A program made the translations under genes and the position numbers. From positions 25,117,227 to 25,181,226 of the forward strand of contig OW028576.1 of the NCBI GenBank assembly GCA_932294295.1: a DNA stretch of 64,000 bases, in the 5' to 3' direction. The DNA is from Alitta virens (Eukaryota > Annelida > Polychaeta > Phyllodocida > Nereididae). This document shows, in pieces, positions 49,656-63,854 of the stretch. Within the stretch, counting starts at the first letter, position 1; each line of letters begins with the position of its first letter. A model generated the notes under the pieces. It was not told where the DNA came from and did no database searches. It was given only the letters and a program-made list of their open reading frames with translations.

Positions 49656-52600
49656 GAACTAGTCTTAATAGTTAATATAAAAGCAGCATGTGATGTAATA
49701 ACTGCAACTAGTAGTTCATGCTCTGGTCTTCGAGTTTTACAACTGTTTCGTTGTAAATAAAGTTTTTGATGGCTCCCTGAATGTGAATTCATTATTATGG
49801 TATTTTATAACATTTAATGTAGTATTTTGCTTGAAAGGCATTCTCATATTACTTAAAGCCAAGAAATTGTCATGGCCTCTGGCGTGGATTAAAACCCCGT
49901 AAGTCTTGCAAGTCACTGGCATGATGTTACAATCTGTAGAATTTTGATGTAAGGAATTTGATAATAAATATCCCAAGACAATCAAGAGCGGTCTATTTGA
50001 TAAATGTTGCATTGGCTAATTTAGGTGGACGGACGAACTAGTCTTAATAGTTAATATAAAAGCAGCATGTGATGTAATAACTGCAACTAGTAGTTTATGC
50101 TCTGGTCTTCGAATTTTACAAGTTCTGTTGTAAATAAAGTTTTTGATGGCTCCCTGAATGTGAATTCATTATTATGGTATTTTAAAACATTTAATGTAGT
50201 ACTTTGTTTGAAAGGCGCTATCATATTACTTAAAGCCAAGAAATTGCCTTGGCCTCTGGCGTGGATTAAAACCCCGTAAGTCTTGCAAGTCACTGGCATG
50301 ATGTAACAATCTGTAGAATCTTGATGTAAGGTGTAAGAATTGTATAATAAATATGCCAAGACAATCATGAGTGGTCTATTTGATAAATTTGGGCATTGGC
50401 TAATTTAGGTGGACGGACAAAGTAGTCTTAATAGTTAATATTAAAGCAGCTTGTGATGTAATAACTGCAACTAGTAGTTCATGCTCTGGTCTTCGAATTT
50501 TACAAGTATTGTTGTAAATAAAGTTTTTGATGGCTCCCTGAATGTGAATTCATTATTATGGTATTTTAAAACATTTAATGTAGTACTTTGTTTGAAAGGC
50601 GCTCTCATGTTACTTAAAGCCAAGAAATTGCCTTGGCCTCTGGCGTGGATTAAAACCCCGTAAGTCTTGCAAGTCACTGGCATGATGTTACAATCTGTAG
50701 AATCTTGATGTAAGGAATTGTATAATAAATATGCCAAGACAATCATGAGTGGTCTATTTGATAAATTTTGCATTGGCTAATTAAGGTGGACGGACAAAGT
50801 AGTCTTAATAGTTAATATAAAAGCAGCTTGTGATGTAATAACTGCAACTAGTAGTTCATGCTCTGGTCTTCGAGTTTTACAACTGTTTCGTTGTAAATAA
50901 AGTTTTTGATGGCTCCCTGAATGTGAATTCATTATTATGGTATTTTAAAACATTTAATGTAGTATTTTGTTTGAAAGGCATTCTCATATTACTTAAAGCC
51001 AAGAAATTGTCAAGGCCTCTGGCGTGGATTAAAACCACGTAAGTCTTGCAAGTCACTGGCATGATGTTACAATCTGTAGAATCTTGATGTAAGGAATTGG
51101 ATAATAAATATCCCAAGACAATCAAGAGCGGTCTATTTGATAAATTTTGCATTGGCTAATTTAGGTGGACGGACGAAATAGCCTTAATAGTTAATATAAA
51201 AGCAGCATGTGATGTAATAACTGCAACTAGTAGTTCATGCTCTGGTCTTCGAATTTTACAAGTTTTGTTGTAAATAAAGTTTTTGATGGCTCCCTGAATG
51301 TGAATTCATTATTATGGTATTTTAAAACATTTAATGTAGTACTTTGTTTGAAAGGCGCTATCATATTACTTAAAGCCAAGAAATTGCCTTAGCCTCTGGC
51401 CTGGATTAAAACCCCGTAAGTCTTGCAAGTCACTGGTATGATATAACAATCTGTAGAATCTTGATGTAAGGTGTAAGAATTGTATAATAAATATGCCAAG
51501 AGAATCATGAGTGGTCTATTTGATAAATTTTGCATTGGCTAATTTAGGTGGATGGACGAACTAGTCTTAATAGTTAATATAAAAGCAGCATGTGATCTAA
51601 TAACTGCAACTAGTAGTTCATGCTCTGGTCTTCGAGTTTTACAACTGTTTTGTTGTAAATATAGTTTTTGGTGGCTCCCTGAATGTGAATTCATTATTAT
51701 GGTATTTTAAAACATTTAATGTAGTTTATTTTTCTAAAGGCGTTCTCATGTTACTTAAAGCCAAGAAATTGTCATGGCCTCTGGCGTGGATTAAAACCCC
51801 GTAAGTCTTGCAAGTCACTGGCTTGATGTAACAATCTGTAGAATCTTGATGTAAGGTGTAAGAATTGTATAATAAATATGCCAAGACAATCATGAGTGGT
51901 CTACTTGATAAATTTTGCCTTGGCTAATTTAGGTGGATGGACAAAGTAGTCTTAATAGTTAATATTAAAGCAGCTTGTGATGTAATAACTGCAACTAGTA
52001 GTTCATGCTCTGGTCTTCGAGTTTTACAACTGTTTCATTGTAAATAAAGTTTTTGATGGCTCCCTGAATGTGAATTCATTATTATGGTATTTTAAAACAT
52101 TTAATGTAGTATTTTGTTTGAAAGGCATTCTCATATTACCTAAAGCCAAGAAATTGTCATGGCCTCTGGCGTGGATTAAAACCCCGTAAGTCTTGCAAGT
52201 CACTGGCATGATGTTACAATCTGTAGAATCTTGATGTAAGGAATTGGATAATAAATATCCCAAGACAATCATGAGTGGTCTATTTGATAAATTTTGCATT
52301 GGCTAATTTAGGTGGACGGACGAACTAGTCTTAATAGTTAATATAAAAGCAGCATGTGATGTAATAACTGCAACTAGTAGTTCATGCTCTGGTCTTCGAG
52401 TTTTACAACTGTTTCATTGTAAATAAAGTTTTTGATGGCTCCCTGAATGTGAATTCATTATTATGGCATATTAAAACATTTAATGTAGTATTTTGTTTGA
52501 AAGGCGCTATCATATCACTTAAAGCCAAGAAATTGTCATGGCCTCTGGCGTGGATTAAAACCCCGTAAGTCTTGCAAGTCACTGGCATGATGTTACAATC

Positions 52601-55375
52601 TGTAGAATCTTGATGTAAGGTGTAAGAATTGTATAATAAATATGCCAAGACAATCATGAGTGGTCTATTTGGTAAATTTTGCATTGGCTAATTTAGGTGG
52701 ACGGACAAAGTAGTCTTAATAGTTAATATAAAAGCAGCATGTGATGTAATAACTGCAACTAGTAGTTCATGCTCTGGTCTTCGAGTTTTACAACTGTTTC
52801 GTTGTAAATATAGTTTTTGGTGGCTCCCTGAATGTGAATTCATTATTATGGTATTTTAAAACATTTAATGTAGTTTTTTTTTCTAAAGGTGCTCTCATGT
52901 TACTAAAAGCCAAGAAATTGTCATGGCCTCTAGCGTGGATTAAAACCCCGTAAGTCTTGCAAGTCACTGGCATGATGTTACAATCTGTAGAATCTTGATG
53001 TAAGGAATTGGATAATAAATATCCCACGACAATCAAGAGTGGTCTATTTGATAAATTTTGCATTGGCTAATTTAGGTGGACAGAGAAACTAGTCTTAATA
53101 GTTAATATAAAAGCAGCATGTGATGTAATAACTCCAACTAGTAGTTCATGCTCTGGTCTTCAAATTTTACAAGTTTTGTTGTAAATAAAGTTTTTGATGG
53201 CTCCCTGAATGTTAATTCATTATTATGGCATTTTAAAACATTTAATGTAGTATTTTGTTTGAAAGGCGCTATCATCTCACTTAAAGCCAAGAAATTGTCT
53301 TGGCCTCTGGCGTGGATTAAAACCCCGTAAGTCTTGCAAGTCACTGGCATGATGTAACAATCTGTAGAATCTTGATGTAAGGTGTAAGAATTGTATAATA
53401 AATATGCCAAGACAATCATGAGTGGTCTATTTGATAAATTTTGCATTGGCTAATTTAGGTGGACGGACAAAGTAGTCTTAATAGTTAATATTAAAGCAGC
53501 TTGTGATGTAATAACTGCAACTAGTAGTTCATGCTCTGGTCTTCGAGTTTTACAACTGTTTCATTGTAAATAAAGTTTTTGATGGCTCCCTGAATGTGAA
53601 TTCATTATTATGGTATTTTAAAACATTTAATGTAGTATTTTGTTTGAAAGGCATTCTCATATTACCTAAAGCCAAGAAATTGTCATGGCCTCTGGCGTGG
53701 ATTAAAACCCCGTAAGTCTTGCAAGTCACTGGCATGATGTTACAATCTGTAGAATCTTGATGTAAGGAATTGGATAATAAATATCCCAAGACAATCATGA
53801 GTGGTCTATTTGATAAATTTTGCATTGGCTAATTTAGGTGGACGGACGAACTAGTCTTAATAGTTAATATAAAAGCAGCATGTGATGTAATAACTGCAAC
53901 TAGTAGTTCATGCTCTGGTCTTCGAGTTTTACAACTGTTTTTTTTTATAAATAAAGTTTTTGATGGCTCCCTGAATGTGAATTCATTATTATGGCATATT
54001 AAAACATTTAATGTAGTATTTTGTTTGAAAGGCGCTATCATATCACTTAAAGCCAAGAAATTGTCTTGGCCTCTGGCGCGGATTAAAACCCCGTAAGTCT
54101 TGCAAGTCACTGGCATGATGTAACAATCTGTAGAATCTTGATGTAAGTTGTAAGAATTGTATAATAAATATGCCAAGACAATCATGAGTGGTCTATTTGG
54201 TAAATTTTGCATTGGCTAATTTAGGTGGACGGACAAAGTAGTCTTAATAGTTAATATAAAAGCAGCATGTGATGTAATAACTGCAACTAGTAGTTCATGC
54301 TCTGGTCTTCGAGTTTTACAACTGTTTCGTTGTAAATATAGTTTTTGGTGGCTCCCTGAATGTGAATTCATTATTATGGTATTTTAAAACATTTAATGTA
54401 GTTTTTTTTTCTAAAGGTGCTCTCATGTTACTAAAAGCCAAGAAATTGTCATGGCCTCTGGCGTGGATTAAAACCCCGTAAGTCTTGCAAGTCACTGGCA
54501 TGATGTAACAATCTGTAGAATCTTGATGTAAGGAATTGGATAATAAATATCCCACGACAATCAAGAGTGGTCTATTTGATAAATTTTGCATTGGCTAATT
54601 TAGGTGGACGGAGAAACTAGTCTTAATAGTTAATATAAAAGCAGCATGTGATGTAATAACTGCAACTAGTAGTTCATGCTCTGGTCTTCAAATTTTACAA
54701 GTTTTGTTGTAAATAAAGTTTTTGATGGCTCCCTGAATGTTAATTCATTATTATGGCATATTAAAACATTTAATGTAGTATTTTGTTTGAAAGGCGCTAT
54801 CATATCACTTAAAGCCAAGAAATTGTCATGGCCTCTGGCGTGGATTAAAACCCCGTAAGTCTTGCAAGTCACTGGCATGATGTTACAATCTGTAGAATCT
54901 TGATGTAAGGTGTAAGAATTGTATAATAAATATGCCAAGACAATCATGAGTGGTATATTTGATAAATTTTGCATTGGCTAATTTAGGTGGATAGACGAAC
55001 GAGTCTTAATAGTTAATATAAAAGCAGCATGTGATGTAATAACTGCAACTAGTAGTTCATGCTCTGGTCTTCGAGTTTTACAACTGTTTCATTGTAAATA
55101 AAGTTTTTGATGGCTCCCTGAATGTGAATTCATTATTATGGTATTTTAAAACATTTAATGTAGTATTTTGTTTGAAAGGCATTCTCATATTACCTAAAGC
55201 CAAGAAATTGTCATGGCCTCTGGCGTGGATTAAAACCCCGTAAGTCTTGCAAGTCACTGGCATGATGTTACAATCTGTAGAATCTTGATGTAAGGAATTG
55301 GATAATAAATATCCCAAGACAATCATGAGTGGTCTATTTGATAAATTTTCCATTGGCTAATTTAGGTGGACGGAC
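49656..55375 (+). repeat. 15-mer higher-order repeat, copy 2 (5720 bp)
   Basis: This is the tandem partner of the unit at 43936-49655. The match ends at 55375, because the next base gives ggacaaac where copy 1 is followed by ggacgaac. The junction lies in the conserved part of the monomer just before actagtctta. The apparent identity over 5.7 kb, against visible differences between the other duplicates, marks this as the youngest large duplication in the window, or a possible assembly duplication. Confidence 0.92.
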
Positions 55376-58300
55376 AAACTAGTCTTAATAGTTAATATAA
55401 AAGCAGCATGTGATGTAATAACTGCAACTAGTAGTTCATGCTCTGGTCTTCGAGTTTTACAACTGTTTCATTGTAAATAAAGTTTTTGATGGCTCCCTGA
55501 ATGTGAATTCATTATTATGGCATATTAAAACATTTAATGTAGTATTTTGTTTGAAAGGCGCTATCATATCACTTAAAGCCAAGAAATTGTCATGGCCTCT
55601 GGCGTGGATTAAAACTCCGTATGTCTTGCAAGTCACTGGCATGATGTTACAATCTGTAGAATCTTGATGTAAGGTGTAAGAATTGTATAATAAATATGCC
55701 AAGACAATCATGAGTGGTATATTTGATAAATTTTGCATTGGCTAATTTAGGTGGATAGACAAACGAGTCTTAATAGTTAATATAAAAGCAGCATGTGATG
55801 TAATAACTGCAACTAGTAGTTCATGCTCTGGTCTTCAAATTTTACAAGTTATGTTGTAAATAAAGTTTTTGATGGCTCCCTGAATGTGAATTCATTATTA
55901 TGGTATTTTAAAACATTTAATGTAGTACTTTGTTTGAAAGGCGCTATCATATTACTTAAAGCCAAGAAATTGCCTTGGCCTCTGGCGTGGATTAAAACCC
56001 TGTAAGTCTTGCAAGTCACTGGCATGATATAACAATCTGTAGAATCTTGATGTAAGGTGTAAGAATTGTATAATAAATATGCCAAGACAATCATGAGTGG
56101 TATATTTGATAAATTTTGCATTGGCTAATTTAGGTGGATAGACAAACGAGTCTTAATAGTTAATATAAAAGCAGCATGTGATGTAATAACTGCAACTAGT
56201 AGTTCATGCTCTGGTCTTCGAATTTTACAAGTTATGTTGTAAATAAAGTTTTTGATGGCTCCCTGAATGTGAATTAATTATTATGGTATTTTAAAACATT
56301 TAATGTAGTGCTTTGTTTGAAAGGCGCTATCATATTACTTAAAGCCAAGAAATTGCCTTGGCCTCTGGCGTGGATTAAAACCCTGTAAGTCTTGCAAGTC
56401 ACTGGCATGATATAACAATCTGTAGAATCTTGATGTAAGGTGTAAGAATTGTATAATAAATATGCCAAGACAATCATGAGAGGTCTATTTGATAAATTTT
56501 GCATTGGCTAATTTAGGTGGATGGATGAACTAGTCCTAATAGTTAATATAAAAGCAGCATGTGATGTAATAACTGCAACTAGTAGTTCATGCTCTGGTCT
56601 TCGAATTTTACAAGTTTTGTTGTAAATAAAGTTTTTGATGGCTCCCTGAATGTGAATTCATTATTATGGTATTTTAAAACATTTAATGTAGTATTTTGTT
56701 TGAAAGGCGCTATCATCTCACTTAAAGCCAAGAAATTTTCTTGGCCTCTGGCGTAGATTAAAACCCCGTAAGTCTTGCAAGTCACTGGCATGATGTAACA
56801 ATCTGTAGAATCTTGATGTAAGGTGTAAGAATTGTATAATAAATATGCCAAGACAATCATGAGTGGTCTATTTGATAAATTTTGCATTGGCTAATTTAGG
56901 TGGACGGACAAAGTAGTCTTAATAGTTAATATTAAAGCAGCTTGTGATGTAATAACTGCAACTAGTAGTTCATGGTCTGGTCTTCGAGTTTTACAACTGT
57001 TTCGTTGTAAATAAAGTTTTTGATGGCTCCCTGAATGTGAATTCATTATTATGGTATTTTAAAACATTTAATGTAGTATTTTGTTTGAAAGGCATTCTCA
57101 TATTACCTAAAGCCAAGAAATTGTCATGGCCTCTGGCGTGGATTAAAACCCCGTAAGTCTTGCAAGTCACTGGCATGATGTTACAATCTGTAGAATCTTG
57201 ATGTAAGGTGTATGAATTGTATAATAAATATGCCAAGACAATCATGAGTGGTCTACTTGATAAATTTTGCCTTGGCTAATTTAGGTGGATGGACAAAGTA
57301 GTCTTAATAGTTAATATAAAAGCAGCATGTGATGTAATAACTGCAACTAGTAGTTCATGCTCTGTTCTTCGAATTTTACAAGTTATGTTGTAAATAAAGT
57401 TTTTGATGGCTCCCTGAATGTGAATTCATTATTATGGTATTTTAAAACATTTAATGTAGTACTTTGTTTGAAAGGGGCTCTCATGTTACTTAAAGCCAAG
57501 AAATTGCCTTGGCCTCTGGCGTGGATTAAAACCCCGTAAGTCTTGCAAGTCACTGGCATGATGTTACAATCTGTAGAATCTTGATGTAAAGAATTGTATA
57601 ATAAATATGCCAAGACAATCATGAGTGGTCTATTTGATAAATTTTGCATTGGCTAATTTAGGTGGATGGACAAAGTAGTCTTAATAGTTAATATAAAAGC
57701 AGCATGTGATGTAATAACTGCAACTAGTAGTTCATGCTCTGGTCTTCGAGTTTTACAACTGTTTCGTTGTAAATAAAGTTTTTGATGGCTCCCTGAATGT
57801 GAATTCATTATTATGGTATTTTAAAACATTTAATGTAGTATTATGTTTGAAAGGCATTCTCATATTACCTAAAGCCAAGAAATTGTCATGGCCTCTGGCG
57901 TGGATTAAAACCCCGTAAGTCTTGCAAGTCACTGGCATGATGTTACAATCTGTAGAATCTTGATGTAAGGTGTAAGAATTGTATAATAAATATGCCAAGA
58001 CAATCATGAGTGGTATATTTGATAAATTTTGCATTGGCTAATTTAGGTGGATAGACGAACGAGTCTTAATAGTTAATATAAAAGCAGCATGTGATGTAAT
58101 AACTGCAACTAGTAGTTCATGCTCTGGTCTTCGAATTTTACAAGTTATGTTGTAAATAAAGTTTTTGATGGCTCCCTGAATGTGAATTCATTATTATGAT
58201 ATTTTAAAACATTTAATGTAGTACTTTGTTTGAAAGGCGCTATCATATTACTTAAAGCCAAAAATTGCCTTGGCCTCTGGCGTGGATTAAAACCCTGTAA

Positions 58301-61300
58301 GTCTTGCAAGTCACTGGCATGATATAACAATCTGTAGAATCTTGATGTAAGGTGTAAGAATTGTATAATAAATATGCCAAGACAATCATGAGAGGTCTAT
58401 TTGATAAATTTTGCATTGGCTAATTTAGGTGGATGGATGAAGTAGTCTTAATAGTTAATATAAAAGCAGCATGTGATGTAATAACTGCAACTAGTAGTTC
58501 ATGCTCTGGTCTTCGAATTTTACAAGTTTTGTTGTAAATAAAGTTTTTGATGGCTCCCTGAATGTGAATTCATTATTATGGTATTTTAAAACATTTAATG
58601 TAGTATTTTGTTTGAAAGGCGCTATCATCTCACTTAAAGCCAAGAAATTTTCTTGGCCTCTGGCGTGGATTAAAACCCCGTAAGTCTTGCAAGTCACTGG
58701 CATGATGTAACAATCTGTAGAATCTTGATGTAAGGTGTAAGAATTGTATAATAAATATGCCAAGACAATCATGAGTGGTCTATTTGATAAATTTTGCATT
58801 GCCTAATTTAGGTGGACGGACAAAGTAGTCTTAATAGTTAATATTAAAGCAGCATGTGATGTAATAACTGCAACTAGTAGTTCATGCTCTGGTCTTCGAG
58901 TTTTACAACTGCTTCGTTGTAAATAAAGTTTTTGATGGCTCCCTGAATGTGAATTCATTATTATGGCATTTTAAAACATTTAATGCAGTATTTTGTTTGA
59001 AAGGCGCTATCATATCACTTAAAGCCAAGAAATTGTCTTGGCCTCTGGCGTGGATTAAAACCCCGTAAGTCTTGCAAGTCACTGGCATGATGTAACAATC
59101 TGTAGAATCTTGATGTAAGTTGTAAGAATTGTATAATAAATATGCCAAGACAATCATGAGAGGTCTATTTGATAAATTTTGCATTGCCTAATTTAGGTGG
59201 ACGGACAAAGTAGTCTTAATAGTTAATATTAAAGCAGCATGTGATGTAATAACTGCAACTAGTAGTTCATGCTCTGGTCTTCGAGTTTTACAACTGTTTC
59301 GTTGTAAATAAAGTTTTTGATGGCTCCCTGAATGTGAATTCATTATTATGGTATTTTAAAACATTTAATGTAGTTTTTTTTTCTAAAGGCATTCTCATAT
59401 TACTTAAAGCCAAGAAATTGTCTTGGCCTCTGGCGTGGATTAAAACCCCGTAAGTCTTGCAAGTCACTGGCATGATGTTACAATCTGTAGAATCTTGATG
59501 TAAGGAATTGGATAATAAATATCCCAAGACAATCATGAGAGGTCTATTTGATAAATTTTGCATTGGCTAATTTAGGTGGACGGACGAACTAGTCTTAATA
59601 GTTAATATAAAAGCAGCATGTGATGTAATAACTGCAACTAGTAGTTCATGATCTGGTCTTCGAGTTTTACAACTGTTTCGTTGTAAATATAGTTTTTGGT
59701 GGCTCCCTGAATGTGAATTCATTATTATGGCATATTAAAACATTTAATGTAGTATTTTGTTTGAAAGGCGCTATCATATCACTTAAAGCCAAGAAATTGT
59801 CATGGCCTCTGGCGTGGATTAAAACCCCGTAAGTCTTGCAAGTCACTGGCATGATGTTACAATCTGTAGAATCTTGATGTAAGGTGTAAGAATTATATAA
59901 TAAATATGCCAAGACAATCATGAGTGGTATATTTGATAAATTTTGCATTGGCTAATTTAGGTGGATAGACGAACGAGTCTTAATAGTTAATATAAAAGCA
60001 GCATGTGATGTAATAACTGCAACTAGTAGTTCATGCTCTGGTCTTCGAATTTTACAAGTTATGTTGTAAATAAAGTTTTTGATGGCTCCCTGAATGTGAA
60101 TTCATTATTATGATATTTTAAAACATTTAATGTAGTACTTTGTTTGAAAGGCGCTATCATATCACTTAAAGCCAAGAAATTGCCTTGGCCTCTGGCGTGG
60201 ATTAAAACCCTGTAAGTCTTGCAAGTCACTGGCATGATATAACAATCTGTAGAATCTTGATGTAAGGTGTAAGAATTGTATAATAAATATGCCAAGACAA
60301 TCATGAGAGGTCTATTTGATAAATTTTGCATTGGCTAATTTAGGTGGATGGATGAACTAGTCTTAATAGTTAATATAAAAGCAGCATGTGATGTAATAAC
60401 TGCAACTAGTAGTTCATGCTCTGGTCTTCGAATTTTACAAGTTTTGTTGTAAATAAAGTTTTTGATGGCTCCCTGAATGTGAATTCATTATTATGGCATT
60501 TTAAAACATTTAATGTAGTATTTTGTTTGAAAGGCGCTATCATCTCACTTAAAGCCAAGAAATTTTCTTGGCCTCTGGCGTGGATTAAAACCCCGTAAGT
60601 CTTGCAAGTCACTGGCATGATGTAACAATCTGTAGAATCTTGATGTAAGGTGTAAGAATTGTATAATAAATATGCCAAGACAATCATGAGTGGTCTATTT
60701 GATAAATTTTGCTTTTGGCTAATTTAGGTGGACGGACGAACGAGTCTTAATAGTTAATATAAAAGCAGCATGTGATGTAATAACTGCATCTAGTAGTTCA
60801 TGCTCTGGTCTTCAAGTTTTACAACTGTTTCGTTGTAAATAAAGTTTTTGATGGCTCCCTGAATGTTAATTCACTATTATGGTATTTTAAAACATTTAAT
60901 GTAGTATTTTGTTTGAAAGGCGCTATCATATCACTTAAAGCCAAGAAATTGTCTTGGCCTCTGGCGTGGATTAAAACCCCGTAAGTCTTGCAAGTCACTG
61001 GCATAATGTTACAATCTGTAGAATCTTGATGTAAGGAATTGGATAATAAATATCCCAAGACAATCAAGAGTGGTCTATTTGATAAATTGTGCCTTGGCTA
61101 ATTTAGGTGGACGGACGAACTAGTCTTAATAGTTAATATAAAAGCGGCATGTGATGTAATAACTGCAACTAGTAGATCATGCTCTGGTCTTCGAATTTTA
61201 CAAGTTTTGTTGTAAATAAAGTTTTTGATGGCTCCCTGAATCTGAATTCATTATTATGGTATTTTAAAACATTTAATGTAGTACTATGTTTGAAAGGCGC

Positions 61301-62208
61301 TATCATATCACTTAAAGCCAAGAAATTGTCTTGGCCTCTGGCGTGGATTAAAACCCTGTAAGTCTTGCAAGTCACTGGCATGATATAACAATCTGTAGAA
61401 TCTTGATGTAAGGTGTAAGAATTGTATAATAAATATGCCAAGACAATCATGAGTGGTCTATTTGATAAATGTTGCATTGGGTAATTTAGGTGGATGGATG
61501 AACTAGTCTTAATAGTTAATATAAAAGCAGCATGTGATGTAATAACTGCAACTAGTAGTTCATGCTCTGGTCTTCGAGTTTTACAACTGTTTCGTTGTAA
61601 ATATAGTTTTTGGTGGCTCCCTGAATGTGAATTCATTATTATGGTATTTTAAAACATTTAATGTATTTTTTTTTTCTAAAGGCGCTCTCATGTTACTCAA
61701 AGCCAAGAGATTGTCTTGGCCTCTGGCGTGGATTAAAAACCCGTAAGTCTTGCAAGTGACTGGCATGATGTAACAATCTGTAGAATCTTGATGTAAGGTG
61801 TAAGAATTGTATAATAAATATGCCAAGACAATCATGAGTGGTCTATTTGATAAATTTTGCATTGGCTAATTTAGGTGGATGGATGAACTTGTCTTAATAG
61901 TTAATATAAAAGCAGCATGTGATGTAATAACTGCAACTAGTAGTTCATGCTCTGGTCTTCGAGTTTTTCAACTGTTTCGTTGTAAATATAGTTTTTGGTG
62001 GCTCCCTCAATGTGAATTCATTATTATGGCATTTTAAAACATGAGAATGTAGTATTTTGTTTGAAAGGCGCTATCATATCACTTAAAGCCAAGAAATTGT
62101 CTTGGCCTCTGGCGTGAATTAAAACCCCGTAAGTCTTGCAAGTCACTGGCATGATGTAACAATCTATAGAATCTTGATGTAAGGTGTAAGAATTGTATAA
62201 TAAATATG
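55376..62208 (+). repeat. Mixed monomer block right of the 15-mer
   Basis: About 18 monomers lie here with no exact long duplicate. The two monomers between about 55739 and 56504 are near neighbours of each other (gtcttc[ag]aattttacaag, ttatgttg, gatataacaatc). Several monomers share ggcatattaaaac or ggcattttaaaac with the 15-mer. Single changes are commoner than in the left two thirds, for example a 2-bp loss giving gccaaaaattgcc at 58258-58270. Confidence 0.8.
56505..60331 (+). repeat. Loose 5-mer repeat, ~1.91-kb period
   Basis: Five-monomer units 56505-58417 and 58418-60331 (1913 and 1914 bp) correspond. The aaattttcttggcc monomer recurs at about 56.7, 58.6 and 60.6 kb, and monomers with ttatgttg and gatataac recur at the same spacing. 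One or two positions within the unit hold different monomer types, so it is older or partly overwritten by gene conversion. Confidence 0.65.
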
Positions 62209-62331
62209 CCAAGACAATCATGAGTGGTCTATTTGATAAATTTTGCATTGGCTAATTTAGGTGGATGGATGAACTTGTCTTAATAGTTAATATAAAAGCA
62301 GCATGTGATGTAATAACTGCAACTAGTAGTT
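62209..62331 (+). repeat. Short unit S1, 123 bp
   Basis: It runs from ccaagacaatcatgag to ctagtagtt and is followed by another ccaagac. It keeps gagtggtc and carries ggatggatgaacttgtc, so it may be closest to the ancestral deletion: the full monomer just to its left also reads gaacttgtc. Confidence 0.9.
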
Positions 62332-62715
62332 CCAAGACAATCATGAGTGGTCTATTTGATAAATTTTGCATTGGCTAATTTAGGTGGACGGACAAAGTAG
62401 TCTTAATAGTTAATATAAAAGCAGCATGTGATGTAATAACTGCAACTAGTAGTTCATGCTCTGGTCTTCGAGTCTTACAACTGTTTCGTTGTAAATAAAG
62501 TTTTTGATGGCTCCCAGAATGTGAATTCTTTATTATGGTATTTTAAACATTTAATGTAGTATTTTGTTTGAAAGGCATTCTCATATTACTTAAAGCCAAG
62601 AAATTGTCTTGGCCTCTGGCATGGATTAAAACCCCGTAAGTCTTGCAAGTCACTGGCATAATGTTACAATCTGTAGAATCTTGATGTAAGGTGTAAGAAT
62701 TGTACAATAAATATG

Positions 62716-62838
62716 CCAAGACAATCATGAGTGGTCTATTTGATAAATTTTGCATTGGCTAATTTAGGTGGACGGACAAAGTAGTCTTAATAGTTAATAT
62801 AAAAGCAGCATGTGATGTAATAACTGCAACTAGTAGTT
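62716..62838 (+). repeat. Short unit S2, 123 bp
   Basis: It has the same deletion junction (gtagttccaagac). It carries ggacggacaaagtag and gagtggtc. It is followed by a full monomer that starts with gagtagtc. Confidence 0.9.
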
Positions 62839-63223
62839 CCAAGACAATCATGAGTAGTCTATTTGATAAATTTTGCATTGGCTAATTTAGGTGGACAGAC
62901 AAAGTAGTCTTAATAGTTAATATAAAAGCAGCATGTGATGTTATAACTGCAACTAGTAGTTCATGCTCTGGTTTTCGAGTTGTACAACTGTTTCGTTGTA
63001 AATAAAGTTTTTGATGGCTCCCTGAATGTGAATTCATTATTATGGCATTTTAAAACATTTAATGTAGTATTTTGTTTGAAAGGCGCTATCATATCACTTA
63101 AAGCCAAGAAATTGTCTAGGCCTCTGGCGTGGATTAAAACCCCGTAAGTCTTGCAAGTCACTGGCATGATGTAACAATCTGTAGAATCTTGATGTAAGGT
63201 GTAAGAATTGTATAATAAATATG

Positions 63224-63469
63224 CCAAGACAATCATGAGTGGTCTATTTGATAAATTTTGCATTGGCTAATTTAGGTGGACGGACAAAGTAGTCTTAATA
63301 GTTAATATAAAAGCAGCATGTGATGTAATAACTGCAACTAGTAGTTCCAAGACAATCATGAGTAGTCTATTTGATAAATTTTGCATTGGCTAATTTAGGT
63401 GGACGGACAAAGTAGTCTTAATAGTTAATATAAAAGCAGCATTTGATGTAATAACTGCAACTAGTAGTT
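63224..63469 (+). repeat. Two adjacent short units S3 and S4, 123 bp each
   Basis: S3 (63224-63346) and S4 (63347-63469) stand side by side without a full monomer between them. S4 carries gagtagtc and gcatttgatg. This shows the short unit can also tandemise on its own. Confidence 0.9.
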
Positions 63470-63854
63470 CCAAGACAATCATGAGTAGTCTATTTGATAA
63501 ATTTTGCATTGGCTAATTTAGGTGGACAGACAAAGTAGTCTTAATAGTTAATATAAAAGCAGTATGTGATGTTATAACTGCAACTAGTAGTTCATGCTCT
63601 GGTTTTCGAGTTTTACAACTGTTTCGTTGTAAATAAAGTTTTTGATGGCTCCCTGAATGTGAATTCATTATTATGGCATTTTAAAACATTTATTGTAATA
63701 TTTTGTTTGAAAGGCGCTATCATATCACTTAAAGCCAAGAAATTGTCTTGGCCTCTGGCGTGGATTAAAACCCCGTAAGTCTTGCAAGTCACTGGCATGA
63801 TGTAACAATCTGTAGAATCTTGATGTAAGGTGTAAGAATTGTATGATAAATATG

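Noticed and set aside
61169..61636. 155-codon minus-strand frame, the longest in the window
   Set aside because: It only spans a monomer junction because two local indels happen to keep the frame open. Its parts are the same frames seen elsewhere.
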